This document shows, piece after piece, positions 5,644 through 6,890 of a DNA stretch of 6,890 nucleotides (its first letter is position 1; each line of letters starts with the position of its first letter). The notes under the pieces were generated by a model, which saw only the letters and a program-made list of their open reading frames with translations, searched no databases and was not told where the DNA came from. Source of the DNA: an uncultured Acetatifactor sp. (lineage in GTDB: Bacteria > Bacillota > Clostridia > Lachnospirales > Lachnospiraceae); contig CANRZC010000121.1 of NCBI GenBank assembly GCA_947644185.1, positions 1 through 6,890 of the forward strand, given 5' to 3'. A program made the position numbers and the translations under genes.

Positions 5644-6890
5644 ATGAAAACATATATTACACGGATAAATGGATGGTCACTAAGGGACAAATCTCATTAC
5701 ATCCAGCATATGGTTGCTGAAATGGCACATCAACTTGGCTGTAGAGAGATGGGAATTTATCGCTATTCTGCAGAGGGAGAAAGCTGGGAAAGTCTAAACA
5801 GCAGACTGGACGGGATCATTGCAGGAATCAATCAAGGGGATCTTATCATTTATCAGTTTCCCACAGGAAACGGTATGAGATTTGAGAACGAATTGGTGAA
5901 TCGCCTTAAGGCGTATGGCGGGCGGATTGCATTTTTTATACAAGAATTAGAGGCTTTGGCCTATGAAGAAAAGCGGTCACTTTTGGGGGAGATAATCGGT
6001 CTGTTGAATAAGGGGGAAGCAGTGATTGTCCCCACCTATGCAATGCGACAGTGGCTATTAGAGAATGGAATCCAGAAAAATATGAAGTTTGTCGTGCAGG
6101 AAATGTGGGACGATGGATCTGATAATTTCATGATAGATAAACCTGTGTTAAAGAAACAAATCTATTTTACAGACCGTGAGGGCTTTGCGGGGATAGATGA
6201 CTGGAATTATTCCGTGCCATTAAAATTATATAACATATCAGCAGGCCAGGGGCAGAATGTACAGAATCTTGGCGAAAGAGAGCCATATCAGCTTTTAAAG
6301 GAATTGTCGGCGGGTGGATTTGGTCTGGTCTGGTACAGGGATGAATTCTTTCGCCGATATATGGAGCAAAGTAATTCCTTTTCCCTTGCCAGATACCTGG
6401 CGGCAGGGATTCCAGTCATTGTTCCGGCAGGAATTTCACACCACACGCTGGTTGAAATCAATCATTTGGGGATAGTGGCAAACTCCCTGGAGGAGGCGGT
6501 AGCGGCGATTGAAGAGATGACCGAAGGGCAATACCGGGAATATGTAAAAGCCGTGGAGCAGTTTGCGCCTGCTTTGCGGAATGGGTATTTTACGAAGAGG
6601 TGTCTAATAGAAGCCATGCAGGCATTTTACAGGAAAGACGCGGGAAGAATTCCCATACCGGAGAGGATTCATAAGGCGGGAGAGAGTATGTTCAGAACCA
6701 TCGCACTGAATGAATCTTATGGAGGCAACCTGGCTTTCTCATGGGACTTTCAAGGGGATGCAGATGGATTTCTGCTATATGATACATCAGGAAACTTACT
6801 GAGAAATATAAGGGATTTGTATCTACATTACATTTCGTTGGGGAGGCAGGAACGGAGACAGGGATACATTATGAAAGCCTATGTGGAGAC
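5644..6890 (+). CDS. Gtf3-like protein, copy 4, with degenerate active-site motifs and a C-terminal FN3-like extension (3'-truncated by the window edge)
   Basis: I translated this frame by hand: 415 codons from the ATG at 5644 to the window end with no stop. Residues 1-330 are a Gtf3-like domain: MKTYITRING, RLDGIIAGI (53-61), VPTYAMRQWL, QEMWD (152-156), VPLKLY, GGFGLVW (224-230), YLAAGIPVIVP, and GYFTKR near 314-319. Key positions are altered. PTWN is PTGN (73-76), the HD pair is Q100-E101, the residue 7 before the conserved Trp (W187) is G180 rather than Lys/Arg, and the lysine of the KLST motif is S247 (FSLARYLAAG). Catalysis by the usual mechanism is therefore doubtful. Other copies stop by about residue 340; this one continues through a linker into a beta-rich segment with NLAFSWDF (362-369), ADGFLLYD (373-380) and GYIMKAYVE (407-415), which resembles a fibronectin type III fold. 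How far it extends is unknown. It could be a scaffold or substrate-holding partner of copy 3. Confidence 0.84.
   Translation, partial: MKTYITRINGWSLRDKSHYIQHMVAEMAHQLGCREMGIYRYSAEGESWESLNSRLDGIIAGINQGDLIIYQFPTGNGMRFENELVNRLKAYGGRIAFFIQELEALAYEEKRSLLGEIIGLLNKGEAVIVPTYAMRQWLLENGIQKNMKFVVQEMWDDGSDNFMIDKPVLKKQIYFTDREGFAGIDDWNYSVPLKLYNISAGQGQNVQNLGEREPYQLLKELSAGGFGLVWYRDEFFRRYMEQSNSFSLARYLAAGIPVIVPAGISHHTLVEINHLGIVANSLEEAVAAIEEMTEGQYREYVKAVEQFAPALRNGYFTKRCLIEAMQAFYRKDAGRIPIPERIHKAGESMFRTIALNESYGGNLAFSWDFQGDADGFLLYDTSGNLLRNIRDLYLHYISLGRQERRQGYIMKAYVE
6688..6890 (+). other. C-terminal FN3-like/beta-sandwich extension of Gtf3-like copy 4
   Basis: This segment encodes residues 349 onward, beyond the point where the three sibling proteins end. 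The pattern L-x-F-S-W-D, then A-D-G-F-x-L-Y, then Y-x-x-K-A-Y matches the spacing of strands B, C and F in fibronectin type III domains. That assignment is by eye; other immunoglobulin-like folds, or the start of a second enzyme domain, remain possible because the gene is cut by the window edge. Confidence 0.5.

Noticed and set aside
2463..6890. Four tandem similar blocks as a simple repeat array or CRISPR
   Set aside because: The similarity is at protein level between roughly 1-kb paralogous genes; there are no short direct repeats with regular spacers.

Overview
This window is a fragment of a protein O-glycosylation locus of the kind that modifies serine-rich repeat (SRRP) adhesins exported by the accessory Sec (SecA2/SecY2) system. 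Every gene is on the + strand. The order is gtfA (5' end outside the window), gtfB, then four consecutive Gtf3-like glycosyltransferase genes, the last of which runs off the 3' edge. GtfA and GtfB are recognised from strong family signatures. The four downstream genes are recognised from the Gtf3 fold signatures: an N-terminal [IT]-T-x-x-x-G stretch, PTWN, HD, QxMWD, GGFGL[LV]W, and YKLSTYLAAG[IL]P.

Organism: strong AGGAGG-type ribosome binding sites, a mid-range base composition and tight same-strand packing suggest a Firmicute. The G+C content looks higher than in streptococcal or lactobacillar SRRP loci, so a gut clostridium (Lachnospiraceae-type) is my best guess. This is inference; there is no rRNA or housekeeping marker in the window.

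Layout: 2-1084 gtfA (C-terminal 360 residues); 1054-2424 gtfB, overlapping gtfA by 31 bases; 2463-3479 and 3506-4522, two Gtf3-like proteins of exactly 338 residues each; 4594-5619, the copy closest to classical Gtf3 (341 residues); 5644 to beyond 6890, a Gtf3-like domain fused to an additional beta-rich, FN3-like C-terminal region. Gaps between genes are 24-71 bases, with no terminator or promoter that I can see, so the whole window reads as one transcription unit. No stretch above 300 bases lacks a gene.

How they work together: from family knowledge, GtfA with its non-catalytic partner GtfB puts the first GlcNAc on Ser/Thr of the adhesin, and Gtf3-type enzymes add the next sugar. Four Gtf3-like genes in a row suggest a longer or branched glycan, or a set of hetero-oligomeric enzymes. 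The most notable signal is that the second and fourth copies have lost the lysine of the K-L-S-T-Y motif. The fourth has also lost the HD pair, the PTWN tryptophan and probably the basic residue before the sixth strand region, while gaining a C-terminal domain. This looks like a set of active and pseudo-enzyme partners, echoing the GtfA/GtfB arrangement. The adhesin itself, SecA2, SecY2 and the Asp proteins are not in this window.
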